Shown: positions 34,980-44,299 of the stretch, one piece after another
How positions within the stretch are numbered: position 1 is the first letter of the stretch
Layout: each line of letters begins with the position of its first letter
Assembly (NCBI RefSeq): GCF_003598715.1
Contig: NZ_QZFU01000006.1
Span: forward strand, 1 to 64,000
DNA length: 64,000 bases
DNA from: Nocardia panacis
GTDB lineage: Bacteria; Actinomycetota; Actinomycetes; Mycobacteriales; Mycobacteriaceae
Direction: 5' to 3'
Made by a program: the position numbers and the translations under genes
Notes under the pieces: model-generated
Told to the model about the DNA's origin: nothing
Databases searched by the model: none
Seen by the model: the letters and a program-made list of their open reading frames with translations, nothing else

Positions 34980-35391
34980 ACTCGTGAACTGTTGATCGGG
35001 AGTGGAACGGCACCGCTTCGGAGATGCGGTGCGTTCGCCCGCATCAGCCGTGTCCCGTCGTTCGCCGAGCAGACCACAAAGCGCTCAGGGCTCCAGCTCA
35101 AACGAGCCCGGCGGCACTGCCCGATACCGATCCGGTGAAACGGGTGGAGCGTGAGACGGAGCAGCCCTTCCCGACCGCACCGATATCCCGCGCGAATCGG
35201 GTGCCACAAGGTAGCCGGTAGCACGAGATCATTTTCGTAACCCATTGCACAGCAGGTGTTTTCACCGCCGATGGTCAAGCGGGCAGACCTGGAACGCAAG
35301 TGGGGTAAACGGCGCGAATCACCGCGAATCAGCGCCGGGCGATGTCATACTTCGGCAAGGGTTTACCTACTCGTGCCGAGGTGGCGGCGAC
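34980..35391. other. Intergenic region before ctaD
   Basis: A terminator lies at 35010-35032. The remaining 360 bp probably hold the ctaD promoter, which I could not locate with confidence. Confidence 0.4.
35010..35032 (+). terminator. Terminator after the flavoprotein gene
   Basis: GCACCGC (35010-35016) pairs with GCGGTGC (35026-35032), loop of nine bases, 30 bp after the stop codon. Confidence 0.55.
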
Positions 35392-37116
35392 ATGACTGTT
35401 GCTGAGATCCAGACCGTCCGGCCCTATCCGAAGCGGATGGGGCCGAAGGGTTCATTCCTGCACAAGATGGTGACGACCACCGATCCCAAGGTGCTCGGCA
35501 TCCTCTACATCGTCACGGCGATGTCGTTCTTCTTCATCGGCGGGCTGATGGCGCTGCTCATGCGCGCCGAACTGGCCCGACCCGGATTGCAGTTCCTCTC
35601 GCCCGAGCAGTTCAATCAACTGTTCACCATGCACGGCACCATCATGCTGCTGTTCTACGCGACGCCGATCGTCTTCGGCTTCGCCAATTGCGTATTGCCG
35701 TTGCAGATCGGCTCGCCGGATGTGGCATTTCCGAGGCTGAACGCGTTCAGCTATTGGCTGTACCTGTTCGGCGCGACACTGGCCACCTCCGGATTCCTCA
35801 CCCCCGGCGGCCCCGCGGATTTCGGCTGGACCGGGTATACGCCGCTCAGTTCCATCGTGCACGCGCCGGGGGTCGGCGCGGATCTGTGGATCATGGGGTT
35901 GGCCGTCTCGGGTGTGGGCACCATCCTGGGCGGGGTCAATATGATCACCACCGTCATCTGCCTGCGCGCGCCGGGTATGACCATGTTCCGCATGCCCATT
36001 TTCACTTGGAATGTCCTGGTCACGAGCGTACTGGTGCTGCTGGCCTTCCCGATTCTCACCGCCGCGCTCATGGCACTGGCCTTCGACCGGCATCTCGGCG
36101 GGCACATCTACGATCCGGCGACCGGTGGCGTACTGCTGTGGCAGCACCTGTTCTGGTTCTTCGGCCACCCCGAGGTGTACATCGTGGCGCTGCCATTCTT
36201 CGGCATCGTCTCCGAGATCTTCCCTGTGTTCAGCCGTAAACCGATCTTCGGCTATACCGCGCTGGTCTATGCGACGTTGGGTATCGGCGCATTGTCCATG
36301 GCGGTGTGGGCGCATCACATGTACGCGACGGGATCGGTGCTGTTGCCGTTCTTCTCGTTCATGACCTTCCTCATCGCGGTGCCGACGGGAGTGAAGTTCT
36401 TCAACTGGATCGGCACCATGTGGCGGGGTCAGTTGACCTTCGAATCACCGATGCTGTTCTCGGTGGGCTTCCTGGTCACCTTCCTGTTCGGCGGGTTGTC
36501 CGGTGTCATCCTGGCCAGTCCCCCGCTGGATTTCCATGTCACCGACACCTATTTCGTCGTGGCGCATTTCCACTACGTGCTGTTCGGGACCATCGTGTTC
36601 GCCACCTTCGCGGGCATCTACTTCTGGTTCCCGAAGATGACCGGGCGCATGATGGACGAGCGGCTGGGCAAGCTGCACTTCTGGACCACCTTCATCGGGT
36701 TCCACACCACCTTCCTGGTGCAGCACTGGCTGGGCGCCGAGGGTATGCCGCGCCGCTACGCCGACTATCTCCCGACCGACGGGTTCACCCTGCTCAACAC
36801 CATCTCCTCCGTCGGCGCCTTCATCCTGGGCGCGTCGATGTTGCCGTTCCTGTGGAATGTCTTCAAGAGCTACCGCTACGGCGAGGTGGTCGCCGTGGAC
36901 GACCCTTGGGGCTACGGCAACTCCTTGGAATGGGCCACTAGCTGTCCCCCGCCGCGGCACAACTTCTACGAGCTGCCGCGCATCCGCTCCGAGCGACCCG
37001 CGTTCGAACTGCACTACCCGCATATGGTCGAGCGGATGCGCGCCGAATCCGAGGTCGACTTCGGGTTCCGGCGATCGACGGAGGTCGCACCGGAGCACAC
37101 GTCGCCCGAGAGGTGA
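35392..37116 (+). CDS. ctaD: Cytochrome c oxidase subunit I (aa3 type)
   Basis: A 574-aa core subunit of the aa3 oxidase, which reduces oxygen and pumps protons. Seen: heme-ligand region [12 protein letters not shown], the copper-B site [16 protein letters not shown] with the His-Tyr pair, [10 protein letters not shown], and HFHYVLFGT with heme ligands, in a 12-helix layout. ATG 35392 follows GAGGTGG. It is not accompanied by subunit II, III or the cytochrome bc1 genes, so it may be a single-standing main copy, as ctaD often is in actinobacteria, or an additional paralogue. Confidence 0.95.
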   Translation: MTVAEIQTVRPYPKRMGPKGSFLHKMVTTTDPKVLGILYIVTAMSFFFIGGLMALLMRAELARPGLQFLSPEQFNQLFTMHGTIMLLFYATPIVFGFANCVLPLQIGSPDVAFPRLNAFSYWLYLFGATLATSGFLTPGGPADFGWTGYTPLSSIVHAPGVGADLWIMGLAVSGVGTILGGVNMITTVICLRAPGMTMFRMPIFTWNVLVTSVLVLLAFPILTAALMALAFDRHLGGHIYDPATGGVLLWQHLFWFFGHPEVYIVALPFFGIVSEIFPVFSRKPIFGYTALVYATLGIGALSMAVWAHHMYATGSVLLPFFSFMTFLIAVPTGVKFFNWIGTMWRGQLTFESPMLFSVGFLVTFLFGGLSGVILASPPLDFHVTDTYFVVAHFHYVLFGTIVFATFAGIYFWFPKMTGRMMDERLGKLHFWTTFIGFHTTFLVQHWLGAEGMPRRYADYLPTDGFTLLNTISSVGAFILGASMLPFLWNVFKSYRYGEVVAVDDPWGYGNSLEWATSCPPPRHNFYELPRIRSERPAFELHYPHMVERMRAESEVDFGFRRSTEVAPEHTSPER

Positions 37117-37173
37117 TTGCCGAAACGGCACAGATTGTTGCCGAAATCGGCCACAACCAGGACAGTGGCGGCC

Positions 37174-37836
37174 ATGAGCGATGCACAGGGTGATGCGGGC
37201 ACACGGGCCGAGTACTGGGAGAACTTCTATCAGGGGCGCGAGCAGGTCTGGTCCAAGGACCCCAATCCGCTGCTGGTGCGCGAGGTAGCGCGTTTGACGC
37301 CGGGCACCGCGCTCGACCTCGGCTGCGGGGAAGGCGGTGACGCGGTGTGGCTGGCCGGTCAGGGCTGGCAGGTCACCGCGGTCGACGTCTCCGATACCGC
37401 GCTGGAGCGGGCCGCCGCGCTCGCGGAGCACCAGGGGGTCGGCGCCTCGATCGGGTGGCAGCGCCACGATCTCGCCGAGACCTTCCCCGAGGGGCGCTTC
37501 GACCTGGTGTCGGCGCAGTTCTTCCACTCCCCCGTCGCCATCGCGCAGGAGCGGGACAAGGTGCTGCGGCGGGCCGCCGAGGCGGTCGCACCGAAGGGCA
37601 CGCTGCTCATTGTCGGACACGGCGAATGGCCCTCCTGGGTACGCGACGCCCCGCACGAGCACGATGTCCCGGATATCCACTTCCCTACCAATTCCGAGGT
37701 ATTGACCGCGTTGGGTCTGGCCGAAGGTGACTGGGTCGTCGAAACCGATGAAGCGGTGCTGCGGGACCTCACCGGACCGAACAGGCAGAACGGCACCCGC
37801 AATGACATTGTGCTGAAACTGCGCCGCACCACCTAG
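37174..37836 (+). CDS. Class I SAM-dependent methyltransferase
   Basis: A 220-aa methyltransferase. Seen: motif I ALDLGCGEGGDAVWLAGQGW, an acidic residue after the second strand (VTAVDVSDTALERA), post-I HDLAETFPEGRFDLVSAQFFHSP and a C-terminal sheet. This is the TehB/thiopurine-type small methyltransferase group. ATG 37174 starts 57 bp after ctaD on the same strand. The acceptor is unknown. Confidence 0.85.
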   Translation: MSDAQGDAGTRAEYWENFYQGREQVWSKDPNPLLVREVARLTPGTALDLGCGEGGDAVWLAGQGWQVTAVDVSDTALERAAALAEHQGVGASIGWQRHDLAETFPEGRFDLVSAQFFHSPVAIAQERDKVLRRAAEAVAPKGTLLIVGHGEWPSWVRDAPHEHDVPDIHFPTNSEVLTALGLAEGDWVVETDEAVLRDLTGPNRQNGTRNDIVLKLRRTT

Positions 37837-38138
37837 AATTCGGACACTCCTCGCTTGCCGGTGCCGGGAAGTTCATCGAACTTGTCGGCAACATCGGATG
37901 TCCTTCAGTTGAATTCATTGTGACGGTACGGATATTCATGTCCTCGCCAATCCCGCTGTCCTACCTCTGATTTCCACCACCCAACCCCATGGACCTGCGT
38001 CGGCGCGGGTCCGGCACGGTTGATGCGGGAGGCGAGATGCGCTCCGGCACAGTCGATATCGGCTCCGGCGCCAGACCGATCAGTCCCTAACGCTCGGCTA
38101 GGGTTGGCCCGTCGCACCGCCGGGCCGAGGAGACTGTG
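37837..38138. other. Intergenic region between methyltransferase and microsatellite gene
   Basis: AAGTTC-ATC-GAACTT (37869-37883) is a short hairpin that may end the methyltransferase transcript. Nothing else is recognised. Confidence 0.4.
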
Positions 38139-40139
38139 GTGAAAATCGAAACCGTCGAGGACCATAGGGCACGCGAGGCCAAGGCCATGCAGCGCGTGAC
38201 CGACGCGCTGCATGAAACGTTCACCGGCGCACATTCTTCCGATCGGATCGAGCAGACCATCGCCGCGGCGCGAAACCGATTCGAAGGTGATCCCATTCGG
38301 GACTTCATCCCGATTCTGGTCGAACGTATTGTTCGTCGTGAGCTGGGGCAGGCGGAATCCGCTGCGGTCGTCGAATCCAACGAACCTGCGGATGCTCGAA
38401 TTGGTCCTGCGACAGGCGTTACCGGGCCGAGTGGCTCCGAAGAGTCGTCCGGCGAGGTGATTTCGGCTGCCGAGGGCGACTCGACCGAGCTGATATCGGT
38501 GGTGGAGTCGAGCAGCGGCTCGGCAACGAATGTGGCATCGAGCAGCGAGGGCGCGGGTCCGGTGAAACCGAACGACGCCACCGCGAATGAGATCGAGGTC
38601 GGCGGCAACTCCGCGACGACCGCGACGACCGCGACGACCGCGACGACCGCGACGACCGCGACGACCGCGACGACCGCGACGACCGCGACGACCGCGACGA
38701 CCGCGACGACCGCGACGACCGCGACGACCGCGACGACGATGCCTACCAGCGATGCCGCGCAGATCGCAACGGTCTCATCGAACGACGGCACGGAACGTCG
38801 CTCTGAAAACTCGCCTGCGGATGTCGAAACTCCCGCGCCGATCGGTGCCGGTGCCGGTGCCGGTGCCGGTGCCGGTGCCGGTGCCGGTGCCGGTGCCGGT
38901 GCCGGTGCCGGTGCCGGTGCCGGTGCCGGTGCCGGTGCGCCAGAGAACACGATCGGTGTCGTTGCCGCGACCAAGGAGAGCCTCGAAAGTGCCTCGGCGA
39001 ACGGTGAATCCGCATCGACCCAACGTGATGCTCGAAGCCTGCTGCTGCGGAACAAGCGCGCCGCCGGAGTGATCGGCGCCGTCGCGGTGGTGATCGCCGC
39101 CGCGACTGCGATTGGACTCACCCGAGGCGACAAGCCGGTTGCCGCCACTGCTCCGGCTGCGACGCTCACCACGGTGCGCGGCGTGGTCGGTTCGGAGAAG
39201 ATGCCCTTCTTCGCCGACCCGAATGTGGTCGATGCGTTGGCGCGCAAGGGTTTGCGGGTAGAGGTGACCGCGGCGGGTTCGCGGGAGATCGCCACCTCGG
39301 TGGATCTGGCCAACTATGACTTCGCCTTTCCTTCCAGTGAGCAGGCGGCGGAGCGAATTCAGCGGCAGCGCAAGGTGAATGCCAAGTACACGCCGTTTTC
39401 CTCCCCTATGGCGATTGCCACCTTCGGCCCCGTCGCGGATCTGCTGACCCGCGCGGAGGTGGTCCGGCCGGGTCCGGTGACCACTTTCGACATGGCCCGC
39501 TATCTGCACCTGGTGCAGGCGCGAACGCAGTGGAGTCAACTGCCGGACAATGCCGCGTATCCGGTGCGCAAGAACGTGCTCATCGCCACCAGCGATCCGC
39601 GCACCTCGAATTCGGCGGCCATGTATCTGGCACTGGCGGGATACGTCGCCAATGGGGATGCCATCGTGCAGGGCGCCAATGCCGAGCAGGCTGTATTGCC
39701 CACGGTGTCAAAGCTTTTCACGGGCCAGGGCTACACCGAGAACAGCACCGGTGGACCGTTCGAGCAGTATCTTTCGGTGGGGATGGGGCCGACGCCGCTG
39801 GTGTGGATCTATGAATCACAGTTCGTGGAGGCCGCCGCGCACGGCCGGGTCCGGCCCGACATGGTGTTGACCTATCCCTCGCCGACCGTACTGTCGCGGC
39901 ATACGCTCGTCGCGCTGGGGCCGACTGGAGATGAGGTCGGCCGGGCGCTGTCCACGGACCCGCAATTGCAGCGCCTCGCCGCCGAGCACGGTTTCCGCAC
40001 CGGCGATGCCGGTCAGTTCGCGAAGGTCGCCGCTCAGTACGGTGTCGCGGCGCCGGCGACGCTCATCGATGTGGTCGATACGCCCACCTACGACACGATC
40101 GAGCACCTGCTCGACGGGGTGGGCCGGACCTACAACTGA
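38139..40139 (+). CDS. Single-span membrane protein: three-helix N-domain, repeat linkers, outside substrate-binding-like domain
   Basis: About 666 aa. Seen: an N-terminal helical domain (residues 1-70, EAKAMQRVTDALHETF ... IRDFIPILVERIVRREL) like three-helix dimerisation domains; a Ser/Glu-rich region; an (Ala-Thr-Thr)x14 tract at residues 159-200; a (Gly-Ala)x16 tract at about 236-267; a membrane helix VIGAVAVVIAAATAIGL near 310-328; then a 330-residue outer domain opening VRGVVGSEKMPFFADPNVVD that resembles type II periplasmic binding folds. GTG 38139 has GAGGAG six bases upstream; GTG 38136 is also possible. Linker length should vary between strains. The ligand is unknown. Confidence 0.75.
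   Translation: MKIETVEDHRAREAKAMQRVTDALHETFTGAHSSDRIEQTIAAARNRFEGDPIRDFIPILVERIVRRELGQAESAAVVESNEPADARIGPATGVTGPSGSEESSGEVISAAEGDSTELISVVESSSGSATNVASSSEGAGPVKPNDATANEIEVGGNSATTATTATTATTATTATTATTATTATTATTATTATTATTATTMPTSDAAQIATVSSNDGTERRSENSPADVETPAPIGAGAGAGAGAGAGAGAGAGAGAGAGAGAGAGAPENTIGVVAATKESLESASANGESASTQRDARSLLLRNKRAAGVIGAVAVVIAAATAIGLTRGDKPVAATAPAATLTTVRGVVGSEKMPFFADPNVVDALARKGLRVEVTAAGSREIATSVDLANYDFAFPSSEQAAERIQRQRKVNAKYTPFSSPMAIATFGPVADLLTRAEVVRPGPVTTFDMARYLHLVQARTQWSQLPDNAAYPVRKNVLIATSDPRTSNSAAMYLALAGYVANGDAIVQGANAEQAVLPTVSKLFTGQGYTENSTGGPFEQYLSVGMGPTPLVWIYESQFVEAAAHGRVRPDMVLTYPSPTVLSRHTLVALGPTGDEVGRALSTDPQLQRLAAEHGFRTGDAGQFAKVAAQYGVAAPATLIDVVDTPTYDTIEHLLDGVGRTYN
38613..38738 (+). 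repeat. In-frame 9-bp microsatellite, 14 copies
   Basis: GCGACGACC is repeated 14 times in a row (126 bp); only the last base of the last copy differs. It encodes Ala-Thr-Thr repeats. Confidence 0.95.
38844..38939 (+). repeat. In-frame 6-bp microsatellite, 16 copies
   Basis: GGTGCC is repeated 16 times in a row (96 bp; the last copy ends in G). It encodes Gly-Ala repeats in the same gene. Confidence 0.95.
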
Positions 40140-40148
40140 GATTCCGCC

Positions 40149-40162
40149 TGGAACTTGTTCTA
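40149..40162. promoter_or_regulatory. KstR-type operator
   Basis: TGGAACTTGTTCTA fits the published KstR consensus TnnAACnnGTTnnA at every fixed position, 37 bp before the NTF2-like gene. KstR controls sterol catabolism in mycolic actinobacteria. Confidence 0.6.
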
Positions 40163-40198
40163 GCATGGGCGACAGATCCTCGAAGTGGAGGTTGTGCC

Positions 40199-41005
40199 AT
40201 GCCGCCGGAACCAACCGCCGCCGCGCTCGCCGCGGTGCTCGCCTCGCCGCGCGCCGTCGCCGCGCACGACAGGGCAGGCTGGGTGGCCCTGTTCACCGCC
40301 GAGGCAGTGGTCAATGATCCGGTGGGTTCGCGGCCGCACCTCGGCACCGCCGTGATCGCCCGCTTCTACGACACCTTCATCGCGCCCAATACCATCGAAT
40401 TCCGGGTCGACCACGATATTGCCTGCCCGACAACGGTTTTCCGCGACCTGACCATCGAGACCACCATGTCGACCGGCGCGATGGTCGCCGTCCCCATGCA
40501 TCTGAAATATGACGTCGTTCAACGGGACGGCGCCTGGCGGATCGCCGAACTCGCCGCCCACTGGGAACTCGGCCCGATGATCTGGCAACTCCTGCGCACC
40601 GGAGCCCCCGGCCTGCTCGCCGCGACCCGCCTCGGCCCGCAACTGCTGCGCCATCAGGGCTTGGACGGAGCGCTCGCCTTTCTCCGCGCGCTGATCAGCG
40701 TGGGCCGCACCGGCAAACGCAGGACAGCACGGATGTTCGCCGCCGCCGCGACCACCGATATCGCCACCCTGCGCATCCTCCTCGGCGACCACGCCACACT
40801 GGAACTTCCCGCAGGCCACCGCGTCACGCTGGAGGAGTTCACCAACCGCACCCGAAATATGCGATGGGACAAGCTCATCGCCGCCGGAAGATCGGTCACC
40901 GCGACAGTGTGGATCGGCACGGAACGTGGCATCGCGGTCATCGATTTCGCCGCGGGCACCGCGCGAGTCACCACCGTCCGCGTCTACCTCGATCACGCGA
41001 GTTGA
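40199..41005 (+). CDS. NTF2-like / SnoaL-like fold protein, possible steroid-pathway isomerase or hydratase
   Basis: A 268-aa protein that seems to contain two cone-shaped NTF2-like domains. First: RAVAAHDRAGWVALFTAEAVVNDPVGS ... IARFYDTFIAPNTIEFRVDHDI ... WRIAELAAHWEL. Second, less typical: ARMFAAAATTDIATLRILLGDHATLEL to the end. Catalytic Asp/His candidates are ND in VVNDPVG and the His in AHWEL. ATG 40199 has GTGGAGG upstream. A KstR-like box before it suggests a sterol or steroid substrate; both the reaction and the substrate are inference. Confidence 0.75.
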   Translation: MPPEPTAAALAAVLASPRAVAAHDRAGWVALFTAEAVVNDPVGSRPHLGTAVIARFYDTFIAPNTIEFRVDHDIACPTTVFRDLTIETTMSTGAMVAVPMHLKYDVVQRDGAWRIAELAAHWELGPMIWQLLRTGAPGLLAATRLGPQLLRHQGLDGALAFLRALISVGRTGKRRTARMFAAAATTDIATLRILLGDHATLELPAGHRVTLEEFTNRTRNMRWDKLIAAGRSVTATVWIGTERGIAVIDFAAGTARVTTVRVYLDHAS

Positions 41006-41051
41006 CGACACCTCCCAAAGGCTGACGCCAGCCACTATGAGTCGACACCGA

Positions 41052-41296
41052 ATCGACGACACCCCCACAGGCTCACACAGCCACCATCAGCCGACACCCA
41101 GTCGACAACACCCCCACAGGCTCACACAGCCACCATCAGCCGACACCCAGTCGACAACACCCCCACAGGCTCACACAGCCACCATCAGCCGACACCCAGT
41201 CGACAACACCCCCACAGGCTCACACAGCCACCATCAGCCGACACCCAGTCGACAACACCCCCACAGGCTCACACAGCCACCATCAGCCGACACCCA
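41052..41296. repeat. 49-bp VNTR, five copies
   Basis: A 49-bp unit (starting GTCGACAACACCCCCACAGG) is repeated at 41101, 41150, 41199 and 41248; the first copy from 41052 has one or two changes, and a more degenerate copy overlaps 41003-41050. It lies between two convergent genes. 49 is not a multiple of three. No spacers of different sequence occur, so it is not CRISPR. Confidence 0.9.
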
Positions 41297-41387
41297 GTCG
41301 ACGAGTGTCTCGAGCCACCACAGTGACCCAACCTTTGATACGCCGCCGAGCGGTACGTATATGGACGGGACGACAGATGCCGACGAG

Positions 41388-42578
41388 CTATGCCGAGCCC
41401 GCAGTGCTCAGCGGCAGGTGGATGCGGACCACCGCACCGCCTTCGGGGCGATTGGCCGCCTCGGCGCGGCCGCCGTGCAGGGCGACGATCGAACGGACCA
41501 TTGCCAGGCCGAGGCCGTGGCCGTGGCCGTGGCCCCTGGCGAAGCGGCGGAAGACGTGCGGGAGCATTTCCTGGTCGAAGCCGGGGCCATTGTCGGAGAC
41601 GGTGACCACGGCTTCGGCGCCCTCGATCTGGACTCCGACCCACACGTGGGTCGCACGCTGGGAGGCATTGCGCACCAGGTTGTCGATGGCTTGGCGCAGC
41701 AGTACATCGTCGCCGTCGACCACGGCGCGACTGACCTCGGTCAGTTCCACGGCGGTATCGCGGGCGGCTTCGGTCGCCACGATCTCCTCGGCCAGCAGGT
41801 CCACCCGCAGTGGCGCGCGCACCGCCTCCACCTGGCCCGCCTCCAAGCGCGCGAGATCCAGCAGTTGAACCACGCCCTCACCCGCGCGCTCGGTGGCGTC
41901 GCGGATCTCGGTGAGGGTGCGCACGTACTGCTCCGGTTCGCGCGGACGCGCCAGCGCCTGGCTGGCCGCGGCCCGGATGACCGCGATGGGTGTGCGCAAT
42001 TCGTGGGCGGCGTCGGCGAGGAAGTCGCGCTGAGTCTGCTGGGTCCGTACAAAAGGCGCGAGCATGCGGCCGCCGAGCAGCCAGGCGGCCAGGGTCAGCG
42101 CCGCGATGAGACCGAGCGCACCCAACCCGACCACCAGGTCGTGCCGGGCGGTGTCGGCGTCGTAGTCGTCCAACGACATGGCGGCGACCACCACCCGACC
42201 GTCGGATCTGGCGCGGGCGGCCTCGACGAAGTGGCTGTATCTGGTCCACACCTCGCTGTACTGCGCGCCGCCCTCCGGGTCCTCCTGCACGGCCTCGGCC
42301 AGGTCCAGCGGGACGCCGAGATCGGTCTCGCCGAGGGAGGTGAGTTTGCCGCTGGTCTCCAAAACCCACGCGTTGTATTGGAGGGATTCGGGTGCCTGAT
42401 CGAGCCGCGGCAGCGCGGCCAGATCACCGACCCGCTCGGCTGCCGCCCGGTGCGCGGTCAACTCGGTGCGCTGATCCAGCACGGTGGACAGGTAATAGGA
42501 GAACCCACCGACCAAAACCAGCGACACCACCCCGACCACGAGCGTGAGCCGCACGCGCAGTCGCCGCAACTGCGTCAT
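41388..42578 (-). CDS. Sensor histidine kinase (two-component system)
   Basis: A 396-aa membrane sensor. Seen: membrane helix 11-33, an outside domain of about 110 residues, second helix LVVGLGALGLIAALTLAAWLL (149-168), H-box DAAHELRTPIAVIRAA with His192, N-box AIDNLVRNAS, G1 VSDNGPGFDQ and a His-rich G2 loop FARGHGHGHGLGLAMV. There is no clear HAMP. Its ATG overlaps the response regulator stop (ATGA), so the two are translationally coupled. Stimulus unknown. Confidence 0.92.
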   Translation of the reverse strand: MTQLRRLRVRLTLVVGVVSLVLVGGFSYYLSTVLDQRTELTAHRAAAERVGDLAALPRLDQAPESLQYNAWVLETSGKLTSLGETDLGVPLDLAEAVQEDPEGGAQYSEVWTRYSHFVEAARARSDGRVVVAAMSLDDYDADTARHDLVVGLGALGLIAALTLAAWLLGGRMLAPFVRTQQTQRDFLADAAHELRTPIAVIRAAASQALARPREPEQYVRTLTEIRDATERAGEGVVQLLDLARLEAGQVEAVRAPLRVDLLAEEIVATEAARDTAVELTEVSRAVVDGDDVLLRQAIDNLVRNASQRATHVWVGVQIEGAEAVVTVSDNGPGFDQEMLPHVFRRFARGHGHGHGLGLAMVRSIVALHGGRAEAANRPEGGAVVRIHLPLSTAGSA

Positions 42579-43273
42579 CTCGGCGCCGCTTCGTCGTGCA
42601 GGCGGAAGCCGACGCCGCGCACGGTGTCGAGTCGGGTCTTGGCGGTGGGCAGATCCAGTTTGCGACGCAGGGTGGAGACGAAGACGTCCACCACGTTCGA
42701 GGTGCCTTCGTAGTACAGATCCCACACCTGTTCGAGCAGATCGGTGCGGGTGACCGTCTGCCCGGCCTGGTGCATGAAGTACTGCAATACCGCGAATTCC
42801 TTGGCGGTCAACGGGATCAGCACGTCGCCGCGCCAGACCCGGTGGGTGACCATATCCAACCGGATATCGCCCACCCGCAATTCCGATCCGCCGACGGTGA
42901 CCGGCCTGCGCAGCACCGCGCGCACCCTGGCGGCCAATTCGCCGAAATCGAAGGGTTTGGTGAGGTAGTCGTCCGCACCGGTGTCCAGGCCGATGACCCG
43001 TTCGGTGGCGCTGCCACGCGCGGTGAGCACCAGCACCCTGGTGCGGCCCTCGGCCTTCAGCCTGCGGCACAGGGTCAATCCGTCGCCGTCCGGGAGACCG
43101 AGATCCAGCACCACCAGCGCGTAGTCGTTGTACGAGCACAGGTCGTCGGCGGCGGCCAGCGTCGCGGCGTGATCCACCGCGTGCCCCTCCTCGCGCAGGC
43201 CGCGCACCAGCACCGGGGCCAGCCCTGCATCGTCCTCGACCACCAGCAATCGCACCGACACAGTCGACCACAT
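42575..43273 (-). CDS. OmpR/PhoB-type response regulator
   Basis: A 232-aa regulator. Seen: acidic pocket VVEDD (residues 11-15), phospho-acceptor Asp57 in VVLDLGLPDGDG, LTARGS, the Lys in DDYLTKPFDF, and a C-terminal winged helix (LTAKEFAVLQYFMHQAGQTV ... LLEQVWDLYYEGTSNVVDVFVSTLRRKL). The start at ATG 43273 shares one base with the stop of the upstream fusion gene (TGATG), so all three genes form a coupled operon. Its targets are unknown; the upstream gene is the obvious candidate. Confidence 0.93.
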   Translation of the reverse strand: MWSTVSVRLLVVEDDAGLAPVLVRGLREEGHAVDHAATLAAADDLCSYNDYALVVLDLGLPDGDGLTLCRRLKAEGRTRVLVLTARGSATERVIGLDTGADDYLTKPFDFGELAARVRAVLRRPVTVGGSELRVGDIRLDMVTHRVWRGDVLIPLTAKEFAVLQYFMHQAGQTVTRTDLLEQVWDLYYEGTSNVVDVFVSTLRRKLDLPTAKTRLDTVRGVGFRLHDEAAPR

Positions 43274-44040
43274 CACGGGTCGGCGATGATGCCCGGCACC
43301 GGCTTGGGACGGCCGGGCAAAACCGGGTCGGCGGGGACTGTGAACCAACTCTCGGCGAGGGTCGCATAGAACTCGGTCATCGCGACGGTGGCCCGCAGAT
43401 TGTCATCACGGTCCAAGCGGTGCAGTGCGGGGAGTTCGGCATGACGGCCGGGATGGACCGGGCCGGTCAGCAGTGCCGTGCCTGCCGCGCCGTGGTCCAG
43501 GCCGCCCGAACCGTTGTCGGGGACGCGGCGGCCGAATTCGCTGAAGGTGGCGATGAGGACCCGACCGGACAGACCGCGCCGATCCAGATCGGCGCGGAAG
43601 GCCGCCGGCGCGGCATCGAAGGTGCACATCATGGTGCGGAAGCGGCGCAGATGATCGGTGTGGGTATCGAAATCGTCGGCCAGCGGGACGAGCGCGTGCG
43701 TGCGCAGCAGTTGATGCTGCCGCCACATCAGCCGCCACTCCCCCACCTTCTCGTAACTCGAGGTCAGATGGGTGTGCCAGAACCACACCAGCTTCTCGTG
43801 CAGGCCCGCAGCGGGATCGGCCGTGCCGGCCAACCAGCAATCGATCGGCCCCCTACCGGAATTCTCGTCGGCCTCCCCGTCACCGAGGTCGGGCTCCTGC
43901 GGCCGCGGCGGTGGCGTATCGATCATCGCGTCGACCACCGCCGCGGCGCAATAGCCTTCCCAGCGGGACACCTGCCCCGGAAATGGCCCAAAGGTGGTGC
44001 GCCGCAGTATATGTGCGATGAGCGCCCGGTCGGCGCTCAT
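43273..44040 (-). CDS. DUF1800-DUF1501 fusion remnant
   Basis: A 255-aa protein that joins pieces of two normally separate neighbours. Residues 1-117 match the start of DUF1800 proteins (ILRRTTFGPFPGQVS, HEKLVWFWHTHLTSSYEKVG, MWRQHQLLRTHAL). Residues from about 122 match the end of DUF1501 proteins (DFDTHTDHLRRF, ATFSEFGRRVPDNGSGGLDHG, PALHRLDRDDNLRATV). Both full-length families are about 400-500 aa and are usually adjacent in an operon, so an in-frame deletion near 43.68 kb is the simplest origin. No stop or frameshift follows, and the gene is coupled to a two-component system. Function is uncertain. Confidence 0.75.
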   Translation of the reverse strand: MSADRALIAHILRRTTFGPFPGQVSRWEGYCAAAVVDAMIDTPPPRPQEPDLGDGEADENSGRGPIDCWLAGTADPAAGLHEKLVWFWHTHLTSSYEKVGEWRLMWRQHQLLRTHALVPLADDFDTHTDHLRRFRTMMCTFDAAPAAFRADLDRRGLSGRVLIATFSEFGRRVPDNGSGGLDHGAAGTALLTGPVHPGRHAELPALHRLDRDDNLRATVAMTEFYATLAESWFTVPADPVLPGRPKPVPGIIADP

Positions 44041-44299
44041 CGCCGCGCCCGCTTACTCGCCGTCATGCCTCGACGATGACAGCGAGGGTATTAACCGATC
44101 GTGAAGGTGTGGGTGTCGAGTGTGAGTCGCGGGCCGGCGTGAATCGCCAGTCGACGGGCCATCGCGCGACAGGCATCGCATGATCGGCCGTAGGGCGTCG
44201 GTCGACAAGCGATGGACCAAGGGATACGAGGCGTGACGGCATCACACGACACGCGTCCGACCACAGGGGGACCAGGCGAGGCAATCGCGCGGATGCGCG
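44041..44299. other. Upstream region of the fusion gene operon
   Basis: No gene is supported. It should contain the operon promoter. Confidence 0.4.

Noticed and set aside
41052..41296. CRISPR array
   Set aside because: The 49-bp units are directly head to tail with no unique spacers and no cas genes nearby.
42579..43367. N-terminal extension of the histidine kinase frame
   Set aside because: It is another frame of the response regulator gene; the kinase starts at 42578 with ATGA coupling.
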